From contig JAFYYE010000449.1 in NCBI GenBank assembly GCA_017557715.1, positions 1 to 8,946 on the forward strand: DNA of 8,946 nt, read 5' to 3'. Every line of letters starts with the position of its first letter. Within the stretch, counting starts at the first letter, position 1. The notes beneath the pieces are model-generated. The model saw only the letters and a list, made by a program, of their open reading frames with translations. It was not told where the DNA came from and did no database searches. The DNA comes from Pseudobutyrivibrio sp. (GTDB taxonomy: Bacteria > Bacillota > Clostridia > Lachnospirales > Lachnospiraceae). Positions 1 to 7,274 of the stretch are shown here, piece by piece. The translations under genes were made by a program, and so were the position numbers.

Positions 1-237
1 CTTACAAAGTTCATGGCTGCACTTTCTTCAGCTTATGAAGATATGGCTCCTCACAAGGTATGTGCATACATCTACGATTTAGCAAATGCATTCAACAGAT
101 TTTATCATGATACAAAAATATTGGCTGAGGAGGATGAAGCAGTCAAGGCTAGCTACTTAAAGTTACTTACACTTACTCGTGGAGTACTTGAGAAGTCTAT
201 CGACCTTCTTGGTTTCAAAGCACCGGAGCGTATGTAA
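1..237 (+). CDS. argS: Arginyl-tRNA synthetase, C-terminal end (partial)
   Basis: The open frame enters from the left edge and ends at TAA 235-237, giving about 78 residues. It reads as the all-helical anticodon-binding (DALR) domain at the C-terminus of class I arginyl-tRNA synthetase. The segment APHKVCAYIYDLANAFNRFY is typical of that domain, and the ending LGFKAPERM is the usual ArgS C-terminus. The enzyme charges tRNA-Arg with arginine in the cytoplasm. The catalytic HIGH and KMSKS regions lie outside the window, so only family membership can be judged here. The stop overlaps the next start by one base (TAATG), and a GGAG at 225-228 inside argS serves that gene, suggesting co-transcription and translational coupling. 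Confidence 0.93.
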   Translation, partial: LTKFMAALSSAYEDMAPHKVCAYIYDLANAFNRFYHDTKILAEEDEAVKASYLKLLTLTRGVLEKSIDLLGFKAPERM

Positions 238-1556
238 TGGCTGACACATCATTTTTACCAATTGATTTTATTAATCGCATGGAGCAGGACTTAGGTCCTG
301 ACTTCCATGCGTTTTTGCGTTCTTACGAGGAAAACAAAATATCTGCACTTCGATTTAATCCTATAAAAGCAGACTCAGCGGCAGTGGATAAAATGTCTTC
401 AATGCTGACGGGAAAGGTGGACTGGAGCGCTAACGGATACTATTACGATGATGATGCAAGACCAGGTCTTCATCCTTATCATGCTGCAGGAGTTTATTAT
501 ATTCAGGATGCTTCTGCGCAGCTTCCAGTGGAGATGCTTTCTCCTGAGCCAGGGGATTTCTGTCTGGATTTATGTTCTGCACCAGGTGGTAAATCTACAC
601 AAATCGCCGGATATTTAAATGGTAAAGGTATACTTGTCTCTAACGAGCCAATGAAAAACAGAGCAAAAATTCTATCTGAGAATGTTGAACGTCTTGGGAT
701 TAGAAACTGCATAGTTACCTCAGAATATCCAGATAAGTTAGCTGAGCAATTTCCAGAGTACTTTGACAAGATAATGGTAGATGCACCATGCTCAGGTGAG
801 GGTATGTTTAGAAAAAACCATGACGCATGCACAGAATGGTCACTAGATTCTGTTAAAATGTGTGCGGAGCGTCAGGGAGAGATTCTTGATAGGGCATACG
901 AAATGCTTATCCCAGGAGGAAGAATGTGCTACAGTACATGCACCTTCGCTCGTCTTGAGGATGAGGAGGCAATCGAAGCATTCATATCCCGTCATCCAGA
1001 TATGTCTCTAGTAGAAGAACGTCGGTTGTGGCCTCACGAGGTAAAAGGTGAAGGACATTATGCTGCACTTCTTGAAAAGGCAGATGATGGAAGAGGAAAA
1101 GAGTGCAGGGGAGCCAGAGATACTTACAGATGTGATAAGTTAAATAAGAAAATATTAAATGACTATTTAACATTTTCAAAAGAATCATTAGTTAATGTAT
1201 TTGATGAAAACTTATTGCTATTAAATGATTTACTTTACTGCCTTCCAGATGCCTGCCCTGATTTCACAGGACTTCATGTCTTGAGAGGCGGTCTTTTCCT
1301 TGGCACACTTAAGAAGAATCGCTTTGAGCCTAGCCATGCACTTGCTTTGGCTCTTAAAAAAGATGAAGTTAAAAATAGTTTTAATTTATCGTCAGATAGC
1401 AATGAAATACAAGATTATCTAAGAGGTCAGTCTGAGATGGCTGATGTGGAAGATGGTTGGACATTAATTACTGTTGATGGTTATTCAATTGGATGGGGGA
1501 AGGCTGTAAAAGGCCAAATTAAAAATCATTATCCGAAGGGACTACGTTTATTATGA
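237..1556 (+). CDS. rsmF: RsmF/YebU-type 16S rRNA cytosine-C5 methyltransferase
   Basis: This 439-residue protein belongs to the NOL1/NOP2/Sun family of SAM-dependent RNA m5C methyltransferases. The SAM-binding motif LDLCSAPGGK is at about 110-119. Motif IV, DAPCSGEGMFRK, is at 182-193 with the product-release cysteine C185. Motif VI, YSTCTF, is at 232-237 with C235 as the expected catalytic nucleophile. The C-terminal PUA-like part (about 405-439, GWTLITVDGYSIGWGK then KNHYPKGLR) is characteristic of the RsmF subgroup. RsmF methylates C1407 in E. coli 16S rRNA and other decoding-site cytosines in some bacteria, so the exact target base here is open. The start at 237 overlaps argS by one base and has GGAG eight bases upstream. 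The end overlaps the next gene as ATGA. Confidence 0.92.
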   Translation: MADTSFLPIDFINRMEQDLGPDFHAFLRSYEENKISALRFNPIKADSAAVDKMSSMLTGKVDWSANGYYYDDDARPGLHPYHAAGVYYIQDASAQLPVEMLSPEPGDFCLDLCSAPGGKSTQIAGYLNGKGILVSNEPMKNRAKILSENVERLGIRNCIVTSEYPDKLAEQFPEYFDKIMVDAPCSGEGMFRKNHDACTEWSLDSVKMCAERQGEILDRAYEMLIPGGRMCYSTCTFARLEDEEAIEAFISRHPDMSLVEERRLWPHEVKGEGHYAALLEKADDGRGKECRGARDTYRCDKLNKKILNDYLTFSKESLVNVFDENLLLLNDLLYCLPDACPDFTGLHVLRGGLFLGTLKKNRFEPSHALALALKKDEVKNSFNLSSDSNEIQDYLRGQSEMADVEDGWTLITVDGYSIGWGKAVKGQIKNHYPKGLRLL

Positions 1557-2419
1557 TACATAGAATTTACAAGCATAAACAGGATATTTATGAATTTGTT
1601 ATGTTTACCATAGCTGCTGCTGTAATGGTAACAGGAATCTATTTCTTTAAATTTCCAAATCATTTTTCTTTTGGTGGCGTCAGTGGTCTTTCTATTGTAT
1701 TGGCGGAGTTATTACCTAGAACACCTGGTAATATCAACTTAATTATTAATCTTTTCCTTTTGGTGTTAGGATTTTTAGTTTTCGGAAAGAAGTTTGGTGT
1801 AAAGACTACCTACATTACACTGTTGGTTTCCTTTGGCCCTAGCATATTAGAAAAGGTTCATCCTATGGATGGACCACTTACAGATCAGCCAGTTTTGGAG
1901 CTTATGTTTGCAATTGCGCTTCCAGCATTTGCCTCAGCAGTATTTTTTAATCTTGGTGCATCATCAGGTGGAACTGATATTGTGGCCATGATTTTAAAGA
2001 AATATACAAAGGTAGATATTGGTACAGCACTTTTTATGTCAGATGTATTAATAGTTATCAGTGCGTGCCTTGTTTTCAATATTCAGACAGGTCTCTTCTC
2101 ACTTGTTGGTCTACTTGCAAAGTCACTTGTTGTGGATGAGACAATCGAAAATATTAATCTAGCTAAGTATTTCACTATTATTTGTAATGACCCAGAGCCA
2201 ATCGTTAATTATATCATGAACGATTTAGGCAAAGGTGCTACTGTCTACAAGGCAGAGGGAGCATATGGTCATCAGGAAAAGACTGTTATTCTCACAATCC
2301 TTAAGAGACAGCAGGCGGTGGAATTAAAGAATTTCATCAGAAGAAATCAGCCTTCTGCGTTTATTGCAATTACAAATTCCAGCGAAATTATAGGAAAGGG
2401 ATTCCGCGGTTATAATTAA
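1553..2419 (+). CDS. YitT-family membrane protein (DUF161 + DUF2179)
   Basis: A 288-residue integral membrane protein of the YitT family. Hydrophobic segments lie at about 14-32, 40-53, 60-78, 85-98, 114-133 and 158-176. The GASSGGTDIVA block at 135-145 is a hallmark of the family's membrane domain. The soluble tail (about 203-286, starting near KYFTIICNDPEPI and ending SSEIIGKGFRGY) matches the DUF2179 domain usually found at the C-terminus. Family members are widespread in Firmicutes and their biochemical role is not established, so no substrate is assigned. The ATG overlaps the rsmF stop by four bases with AAGGGA at 1536-1541, so translation is probably coupled. Being inside an otherwise translation-related operon is curious but does not reveal function. 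Confidence 0.9.
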   Translation: MIHRIYKHKQDIYEFVMFTIAAAVMVTGIYFFKFPNHFSFGGVSGLSIVLAELLPRTPGNINLIINLFLLVLGFLVFGKKFGVKTTYITLLVSFGPSILEKVHPMDGPLTDQPVLELMFAIALPAFASAVFFNLGASSGGTDIVAMILKKYTKVDIGTALFMSDVLIVISACLVFNIQTGLFSLVGLLAKSLVVDETIENINLAKYFTIICNDPEPIVNYIMNDLGKGATVYKAEGAYGHQEKTVILTILKRQQAVELKNFIRRNQPSAFIAITNSSEIIGKGFRGYN

Positions 2420-2433
2420 TACACGCGGATGAG

Positions 2434-4983
2434 ATGTTTATGAAAACGGTTTGGGGAATAATGGCACATGTGGATGCGGGAAAAACCACATTGTCTGAAG
2501 CAATTCTATATAATGCCGGTCAAATAGCGTCTATTGGTCGAGTAGACCATGGTGACGCTTTTTTAGATACGGATTCTCAGGAAAAGGATAGGGGAATTAC
2601 TATCTTTTCAAAGCCTGCAGTTTTTGATTATAAAGGTGAAAGTATGACTTTACTTGATACGCCTGGTCATGTGGATTTTGCCACCGAAGCTGAGAGGGCA
2701 ATCTGGGCACTTGATTATGCGATTCTTTTGATTTCTGGTACCGATGGAGTTCAGTCTCACACTAGGACTATCTTTCGACTTCTCGAGGAAAACAATATTC
2801 CAACCTTGATTTTTGTTAATAAAATGGATATTGATACAGCTGATTTATCATCTGTAATTCAAGGTTTACAGGAAGAACTTTCTGATAAATGCATTAGTAT
2901 TCTTGATAAGGAATCCATTGCCATGGAGGATGAAAGAGCTATGGAGGAATTCCTTAATTCTGAAGATTTAAGTGAGGATACAATATGCTCTCTTGTGGTA
3001 GACAGAAAGGTGTTTCCCGTATTTTCTGGTTCGGCGATAAATAATAATGGTGTGCTTGAGTTGATGGATTTGATGACTTTATTATCATCAAAAAGAAGGC
3101 CAGAATCTGATTTCGGAGGAAGGATTTACAAGATTGAAAGTCTTGGGAGAGATTCCAGACTTACCTTCACAAAAATAACTGGGGGAACAATCAAGGTAAA
3201 GGATGTACTTTCAAATGGCGAGAAGATAAATGAGCTTCGCATATATTCAGGATTAAAATATCAGCAGGTGGATGAAGCCAAGGCAGGAGATGTTGTGGCC
3301 ATAGTTGGGCCAAGAGATACATTTGCCGGACAGGGTCTTGGCAATCAGGAAAATAGAATAGAGCTTTCTTTAAGGCCGGTTTTACAATATAAGCTTACAT
3401 TTACAGATGGAACTGTTCCGAAGCTTGCCTATCCAAGACTCTTAGCACTTAATGAGGAAGATCCTTCCCTTAATGTTAGCTGGGACACTCATCAGGAAGA
3501 AATAAAAGTAAATCTTATGGGTGAAGTTCAGACTGAAATACTTACAGCTAAAATCAAAAGAGAGCTGGGTTATGATGTTAATTTTGAAGAATCAGGAGTT
3601 TTATATAAGGAGACCATCTCAAAAGCTGTGGAAGGCGTAGGACATTTTGAACCACTTCGCCATTATGCAGAAGCTCATGTTTTAATAGAGCCATTAGAAG
3701 CTGGAAGCGGAATACAGGTTGAAGCTGATGTTAGCACAGATGATTTGGCTCTTAATTGGCAGAGGCTTATCGAAACTCATATATTAGAAAAAGAGCATCT
3801 GGGAACTGCAATTGGAGCACCATTAACAGATGTTAAATATACAATTGTAGGCGGCAGAGCACACATAAAGCATACAGAAGGTGGAGATTTCCGCGAGGCT
3901 ACTTATCGTGCAATCAGGCAGGGACTAATGGAAGCTGGTACGGATATATTGGAGCCATACTATAGATTTGAGCTTATAGTTCCAGCTGACCAGGTAGGAA
4001 GAGCTATGACAGATATTGAAACAATGTCTGGAACCTTTGATGTGCCTGAGGATTATAACGGAATGTCAAAGCTTACAGGTTTTGCTCCTGCATCTGAGAT
4101 TATTAATTATCATTCCAAGTTAATTACTTACACAAAAGGTGAGGGACAGCTGGCACTTACTTTTGCAGGATACAGAAAATGTCATAATGAAAGCCAGGTA
4201 CTTGAAATGTATGGCTACAATCCAGACGCGGATATTGAAAATCCATCTGCCTCAGTATTTTGCTCTCATGGAGCGGCTGTTATTGTGCCTTGGGATGAGG
4301 TAAAAGATAGATGTCATGTTCCTTGTATATCTGAGAAAAAGGAAATAGAGCCTGAAAAAATTGCCACAAAGCGAATGAATCATACAGTGGATGAGTGGCT
4401 TGATCCAGATGAAATTGATAAGATTCTTTATCAGGCCACTCATAGTAATCATGGAAAGAATCCGAAAAAAGGGTGGCATTATGGCGATTCAAAAAGCCCA
4501 CGAAGAGTTGACTCAGATTACGTTTACAAGGCGCCAAAGGAAATAAAGGCAAAAGAAAAATATCTTCTTGTGGATGGCTATAATTTGATTTATGCATGGC
4601 CGGAGTTGAAGGCTGTTTTGGATGTTAATCTAGACGGTGCACGAGGAAAGCTTCTTGATATATTAAGTAATTATAAGGCCATGACAGACTATAATGTGAT
4701 AGCTGTCTTTGATGCTTATAGAGTAAATGGGCACGAGGTGACTGCTTCGGATTACTTAAATATTCATCAGGTATTTACGGCAGAAGCTCAGACTGCAGAT
4801 GCCTATATAGAAAGATTCACCCATGAACATGGTAAGAAATATGATATATCCGTGGTCACATCTGATGGCTTGGAACAGGTCATTATTCGTGGCGCGGGAG
4901 CACGCCTTATATCTTCTAGAGAATTTATTCAGGAAGTGGAGCGCAAAGCCCAGGAGCTTAGAGAACAATTCCATATAAAATAA
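2434..4983 (+). CDS. Tet(M)/EF-G-like translation GTPase fused to a C-terminal Rae1/YacP-like NYN nuclease domain
   Basis: 849 residues, versus about 640 for Tet(M)/Tet(O). The GTPase motifs are all present: G1 AHVDAGKT 11-18, G2 RGIT 53-56, G3 DTPGH 75-79, G4 NKMD 129-132 and G5 SGSA 198-201. EF-G-like domains II to V follow to about 580. A Cys/His-containing linker (about 581-705) leads to a NYN domain at 709-836, with LLVDGYNLI (D714, N717), VIAVFDAY (D760), TADAYIE (D789), VTSD (D811) and SSREF. This resembles B. subtilis Rae1 (YacP), an endoribonuclease acting on mRNA in the ribosomal A site, but lacks that protein's C-terminal tail. The Tet(M)-type SPV motif is absent from the domain IV loop, so a tetracycline-resistance label would be unsafe. 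The ATG at 2440 is a likelier start: GGATGAG at 2426-2432 is 7 bases before it but only 1 base before 2434. Inferred role: ribosome-dependent mRNA cleavage or rescue. Confidence 0.88.
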   Translation: MFMKTVWGIMAHVDAGKTTLSEAILYNAGQIASIGRVDHGDAFLDTDSQEKDRGITIFSKPAVFDYKGESMTLLDTPGHVDFATEAERAIWALDYAILLISGTDGVQSHTRTIFRLLEENNIPTLIFVNKMDIDTADLSSVIQGLQEELSDKCISILDKESIAMEDERAMEEFLNSEDLSEDTICSLVVDRKVFPVFSGSAINNNGVLELMDLMTLLSSKRRPESDFGGRIYKIESLGRDSRLTFTKITGGTIKVKDVLSNGEKINELRIYSGLKYQQVDEAKAGDVVAIVGPRDTFAGQGLGNQENRIELSLRPVLQYKLTFTDGTVPKLAYPRLLALNEEDPSLNVSWDTHQEEIKVNLMGEVQTEILTAKIKRELGYDVNFEESGVLYKETISKAVEGVGHFEPLRHYAEAHVLIEPLEAGSGIQVEADVSTDDLALNWQRLIETHILEKEHLGTAIGAPLTDVKYTIVGGRAHIKHTEGGDFREATYRAIRQGLMEAGTDILEPYYRFELIVPADQVGRAMTDIETMSGTFDVPEDYNGMSKLTGFAPASEIINYHSKLITYTKGEGQLALTFAGYRKCHNESQVLEMYGYNPDADIENPSASVFCSHGAAVIVPWDEVKDRCHVPCISEKKEIEPEKIATKRMNHTVDEWLDPDEIDKILYQATHSNHGKNPKKGWHYGDSKSPRRVDSDYVYKAPKEIKAKEKYLLVDGYNLIYAWPELKAVLDVNLDGARGKLLDILSNYKAMTDYNVIAVFDAYRVNGHEVTASDYLNIHQVFTAEAQTADAYIERFTHEHGKKYDISVVTSDGLEQVIIRGAGARLISSREFIQEVERKAQELREQFHIK

Positions 4984-4987
4984 TTAT

Positions 4988-5040
4988 AAAAAATAATGTA
5001 TTAATTGTTTTTTTTAACAGTTAATTCATTATTTTTTTTT
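4988..5040 (+). terminator. Intrinsic terminator closing the argS-to-GTPase operon
   Basis: It begins four bases after the GTPase stop. The arm 4988-5007 pairs with 5018-5037: AAAAAATAATG pairs with CATTATTTTTT, then one T-T mismatch, then ATTAATTG pairs with CAGTTAAT including one G-U wobble. The loop is ten bases (TTTTTTTTAA), and the T-run continues to 5040. The stem is long but almost entirely A/T. The A-rich 5' arm means it could also work on the opposite strand, though no minus-strand gene is seen nearby. Confidence 0.75.
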
Positions 5041-5085
5041 ATACTATATTTCAATGGATGAATTGTGCGCAAGCAATTTCCTTTT

Positions 5086-5091
5086 AAGGAG
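5086..5091 (+). promoter_or_regulatory. Ribosome binding site of the PAS-GGDEF-EAL gene
   Basis: AAGGAG lies six bases before the ATG at 5098 and fixes that start. In the gap behind the terminator a TATACT at 5040-5045 could be a -10 box. The nearest TTAACA (5014-5019) is 20 bases away, too far to call a promoter with confidence. Confidence 0.7.
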
Positions 5092-5097
5092 AAGTAG

Positions 5098-6456
5098 ATG
5101 GAAAAATATGAGTTTAGTGATGTAGAGAGAGAAGTTCTTGAAAGATTAAACATTCCAATGGTCATCTACCAATTTATTGATAAACGAGTATATACAGTGC
5201 TTGTTACCAATGGAATGTGTAAGCTGATGGGGAAGCATAGAGAGGCTATAATAGAGCTTTTTGATAACGATATGTACAGGGATACTCATCCTGACGATGT
5301 GGCTAGAGTGGCAGATGCTTCTATAAAGTTTGCTTCTGGCGGAGATAACTACGATTGTGTGTATCGTACTTTTTCCCAGTATACAAATGATTATGTGATT
5401 ATCCATGCCCATGGAGAGCATTTCTTTACACCTAATGGTGTTATGCTTTCATCAACCATTTACATGGTGGAGGGCTTTTCAGCTAATGGTAATCCATTAA
5501 CTGAAAAGCTTGCTTCAAATTTCAATGATATCATGACAAAGGAAAGTCTGATTAGAGATAATTTCTATGATACTCTGACAGGCTTGCCTAACATGTCTTA
5601 TTTTCTCCAGCTTGCAGAGGCGGGAGGTAGAAGATACCGCAAAGAGGGTTACGCTCCAGCAATGGTATTTTTTGACCTTACAGGCATGAAATACTTTAAT
5701 GAAAAGTATGGTTTACAGGAGGGAGATAATCTTTTAATCGCAACCTCTATTATTCTCAAAAAATATTTTACAAATGAAAATTGTGGTCGAATGGGCTCGG
5801 ATCATTTCGCTGTTTATACGAAAACGGAAGGCCTGGAAGATATTCTTAAGAACCTGTTCGAGGACATGAAGCATGCCAACGAAGGAAGAACTGTTCCTGT
5901 CCATGTAGGCATTTATTCTGATGCATTTGAGGAGATTTCTGCATCAACCGCATTCGATAGAGCTAAGATGGCCAGCGATAAGGAAAAGGGGGCGTATGTA
6001 TCAAAATTCTCATACTATGATGCGAATATACATTCATCAGCAACTAATTATGAGTATGTAATTAATAATTTTGAAAAGGCAATGGAGGAAGGCTGGATAC
6101 ATCCATACTATCAGCAGATTATAAGAGCTGTAAATGGTCAGGTGTGTGATGAAGAAGCCTTGGCAAGATGGATAGATCCGGTTAGAGGATTAATACCACC
6201 TCAGCATTTTATATATGTATTAGAAGATATTAAGCTTATTCACAAGTTGGATTTATATATTCTTGAGTGCGTTTTAAGAGATTTGGAAGAGGTACAAAGT
6301 AAGGGGTATCCTATTGTTCCTGTTTCAATCAATTTATCAAGATTTGATTTTCAGCTGTGTGATATAGTCGATGAAATAAAAAGTAGAGTAGAACAGTCGA
6401 AGATTACACCTGAAAAAATTACAATAGAAATAACGGAAAGTGTATCAGCATTATAG
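5098..6456 (+). CDS. PAS-GGDEF-EAL cyclic-di-GMP protein, N-terminal part up to an in-frame TAG
   Basis: 452 residues before TAG. There is no signal peptide or membrane segment, so a cytoplasmic protein is expected. A PAS-like sensory domain spans about 15-125 (HPDD at 64-67 is typical). The GGDEF domain follows at about 155-308, entering with the usual DTLTGLPN. Its active-site signature is GSDHF at 233-237 instead of GG(D/E)EF, so diguanylate cyclase activity is doubtful. The EAL domain begins at about 318 and shows EAL at 353-355, N412 in SINLSR, and EITES at 444-448. The frame then hits TAG. The truncated product lacks the DDFG, lysine, VEGVE and LQG elements, so it should not hydrolyse c-di-GMP on its own. 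It sits behind a terminator with its own AAGGAG, so it is probably a separate transcription unit. Nonsense mutation, sequence error or suppressed stop remain open. Confidence 0.88.
   Translation: MEKYEFSDVEREVLERLNIPMVIYQFIDKRVYTVLVTNGMCKLMGKHREAIIELFDNDMYRDTHPDDVARVADASIKFASGGDNYDCVYRTFSQYTNDYVIIHAHGEHFFTPNGVMLSSTIYMVEGFSANGNPLTEKLASNFNDIMTKESLIRDNFYDTLTGLPNMSYFLQLAEAGGRRYRKEGYAPAMVFFDLTGMKYFNEKYGLQEGDNLLIATSIILKKYFTNENCGRMGSDHFAVYTKTEGLEDILKNLFEDMKHANEGRTVPVHVGIYSDAFEEISASTAFDRAKMASDKEKGAYVSKFSYYDANIHSSATNYEYVINNFEKAMEEGWIHPYYQQIIRAVNGQVCDEEALARWIDPVRGLIPPQHFIYVLEDIKLIHKLDLYILECVLRDLEEVQSKGYPIVPVSINLSRFDFQLCDIVDEIKSRVEQSKITPEKITIEITESVSAL
6454..6456 (+). other. In-frame TAG interrupting the EAL domain
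   Basis: The codons run GTA TCA GCA TTA TAG ATT GGT TTT with no frame change, and homology resumes at once on the 3' side. The stop is codon 453 of a 718-codon frame. It falls between EITES and DDFGSGYSS, a stretch that is continuous in EAL domains. One substitution from GAG, AAG, CAG or another neighbouring codon would produce it. Confidence 0.85.
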
Positions 6457-6513
6457 ATTGGTTTTGTAATTGACCAAATCAGAAGATTCCATGAAGCTGG
6501 ATTTAAGGTTTGG

Positions 6514-7254
6514 ATGGATGATTTTGGAAGTGGCTATTCATCTCTTAATTTATTGCAGAAGTTTGATGTTGATTTGATTAAGTTTGATATGAGTTTTATG
6601 CGTGAGTTTTCAGAATCCAAAAGGAATCACGTTATTATGACTCAGCTTATTCAGATGGCAAGAAAACTTGGTATTGATACTGTTGTTGAAGGCGTTGAAA
6701 CTGCAGATCAGGTAAAATTCCTCAGGGAAATAGGAGCGGGAAAACTTCAGGGTTTCCATTTTGCAAAACCTATACCTTTGGAAGAATGGTATACAATCAC
6801 TGAAGCAAACATAGGAAATATCATTGAGAGAGAGGCGGAAGTAGATTATTATGATGCCATTACCCGAACCAATGTAATGGAGCTAGATGTGGCTGATGGT
6901 AGCATAAGTACAAACGAGTTTTTAGGCCAGATTCCAACAGGAATATTAGAGTTAAGAAATGATGGATTATATGTCGTATGTTATAATAAGTCTTTCGCAA
7001 ATTTCCTTGTGAAGCTTGGATTTGTTGAACAGTCTGATCTTGGTCATATAATGATTAAGCAGAAAGCTCTTCCATCAGAACAGTTTTTACAAGCCGTCCA
7101 AACAAATGAAGGAAAGGATTGGGTTCTTGTTGAAGACGCAAAAGAAGCAGGACTTATTATGGATGTGTATATCAAGAGAATTGGGCAGAATCCTGTTAAC
7201 GGCAATATAGCTTTTGCAGTTTCAGTTATTGCAATTAAGAGTGACGTTTCTTAG
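6514..7254 (+). pseudogene. C-terminal EAL half plus PAS-like tail of the interrupted c-di-GMP protein
   Basis: This continues the 5098 gene in the same frame. The homologous reading actually resumes at 6457, and 6514 is only the first internal ATG, inside the conserved WMDDFGSGYSS block, so it is not a natural start. An AAGG at 6505-6508 sits at SD-like distance but simply encodes conserved residues. In whole-protein numbering it carries D474-D475, K495 in DLIKFD, E531 and E534 in VVEGVE, and Q551 in KLQGFHFAKP, which complete the EAL catalytic set. After the EAL domain (about residue 570) comes a roughly 145-residue tail with a PAS-like segment (PTGILELRNDGLYVVCYNKSF in part). Natural termination is TAG at 7252-7254, followed one codon later by TGA. 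On its own this half lacks the EAL and EITES metal ligands and should be inactive. Together the halves would make a 718-residue phosphodiesterase. Confidence 0.75.
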
Positions 7255-7255
7255 G

Positions 7256-7274
7256 TTTGACATAGTATGTCAAA
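7256..7274. repeat. Perfect 19-bp palindrome behind the EAL gene
   Basis: TTTGACATA-G-TATGTCAAA: two 9-base arms around a single G, starting one base after the TAG at 7252-7254. It embeds TTGACA at 7257-7262. No T-run follows, so it does not look like a terminator. An operator overlapping a -35 box is the more natural reading. Confidence 0.7.

Noticed and set aside
503..1188. Minus-strand open frames within the rRNA methyltransferase gene
   Set aside because: They lie fully inside a gene with clear family motifs, have no plausible ribosome binding site and show no recognisable protein; they are shadows.
4252..4974. Minus-strand open frames opposite the NYN part of the GTPase gene
   Set aside because: The + strand carries the conserved NYN motifs across this stretch. 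The antisense frames overlap each other and look like composition artefacts.
2434..4983. A tetracycline-resistance (tetM/tetO) call
   Set aside because: The overall fold fits, but the drug-displacing SPV loop is missing, a nuclease domain is added, and the gene sits in a housekeeping-type operon without mobile-element signs.
5061..5078. Small inverted repeat AATTG/CAATT upstream of the GGDEF-EAL gene
   Set aside because: Only five base pairs with an eight-base loop in AT-rich DNA, so expected by chance.
6454..6456. Programmed read-through, selenocysteine or pyrrolysine at the TAG
   Set aside because: The codon is TAG, so not selenocysteine; no known read-through context or obvious downstream hairpin is visible; pyrrolysine is very unlikely in a c-di-GMP enzyme. 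Kept only as an open question in the findings.
6500..6520. Independent translation start at ATG 6514 for the downstream EAL half
   Set aside because: The AAGG and ATG are within codons for the conserved FKVWMDDFG block, and a protein starting there would lack half the EAL domain.
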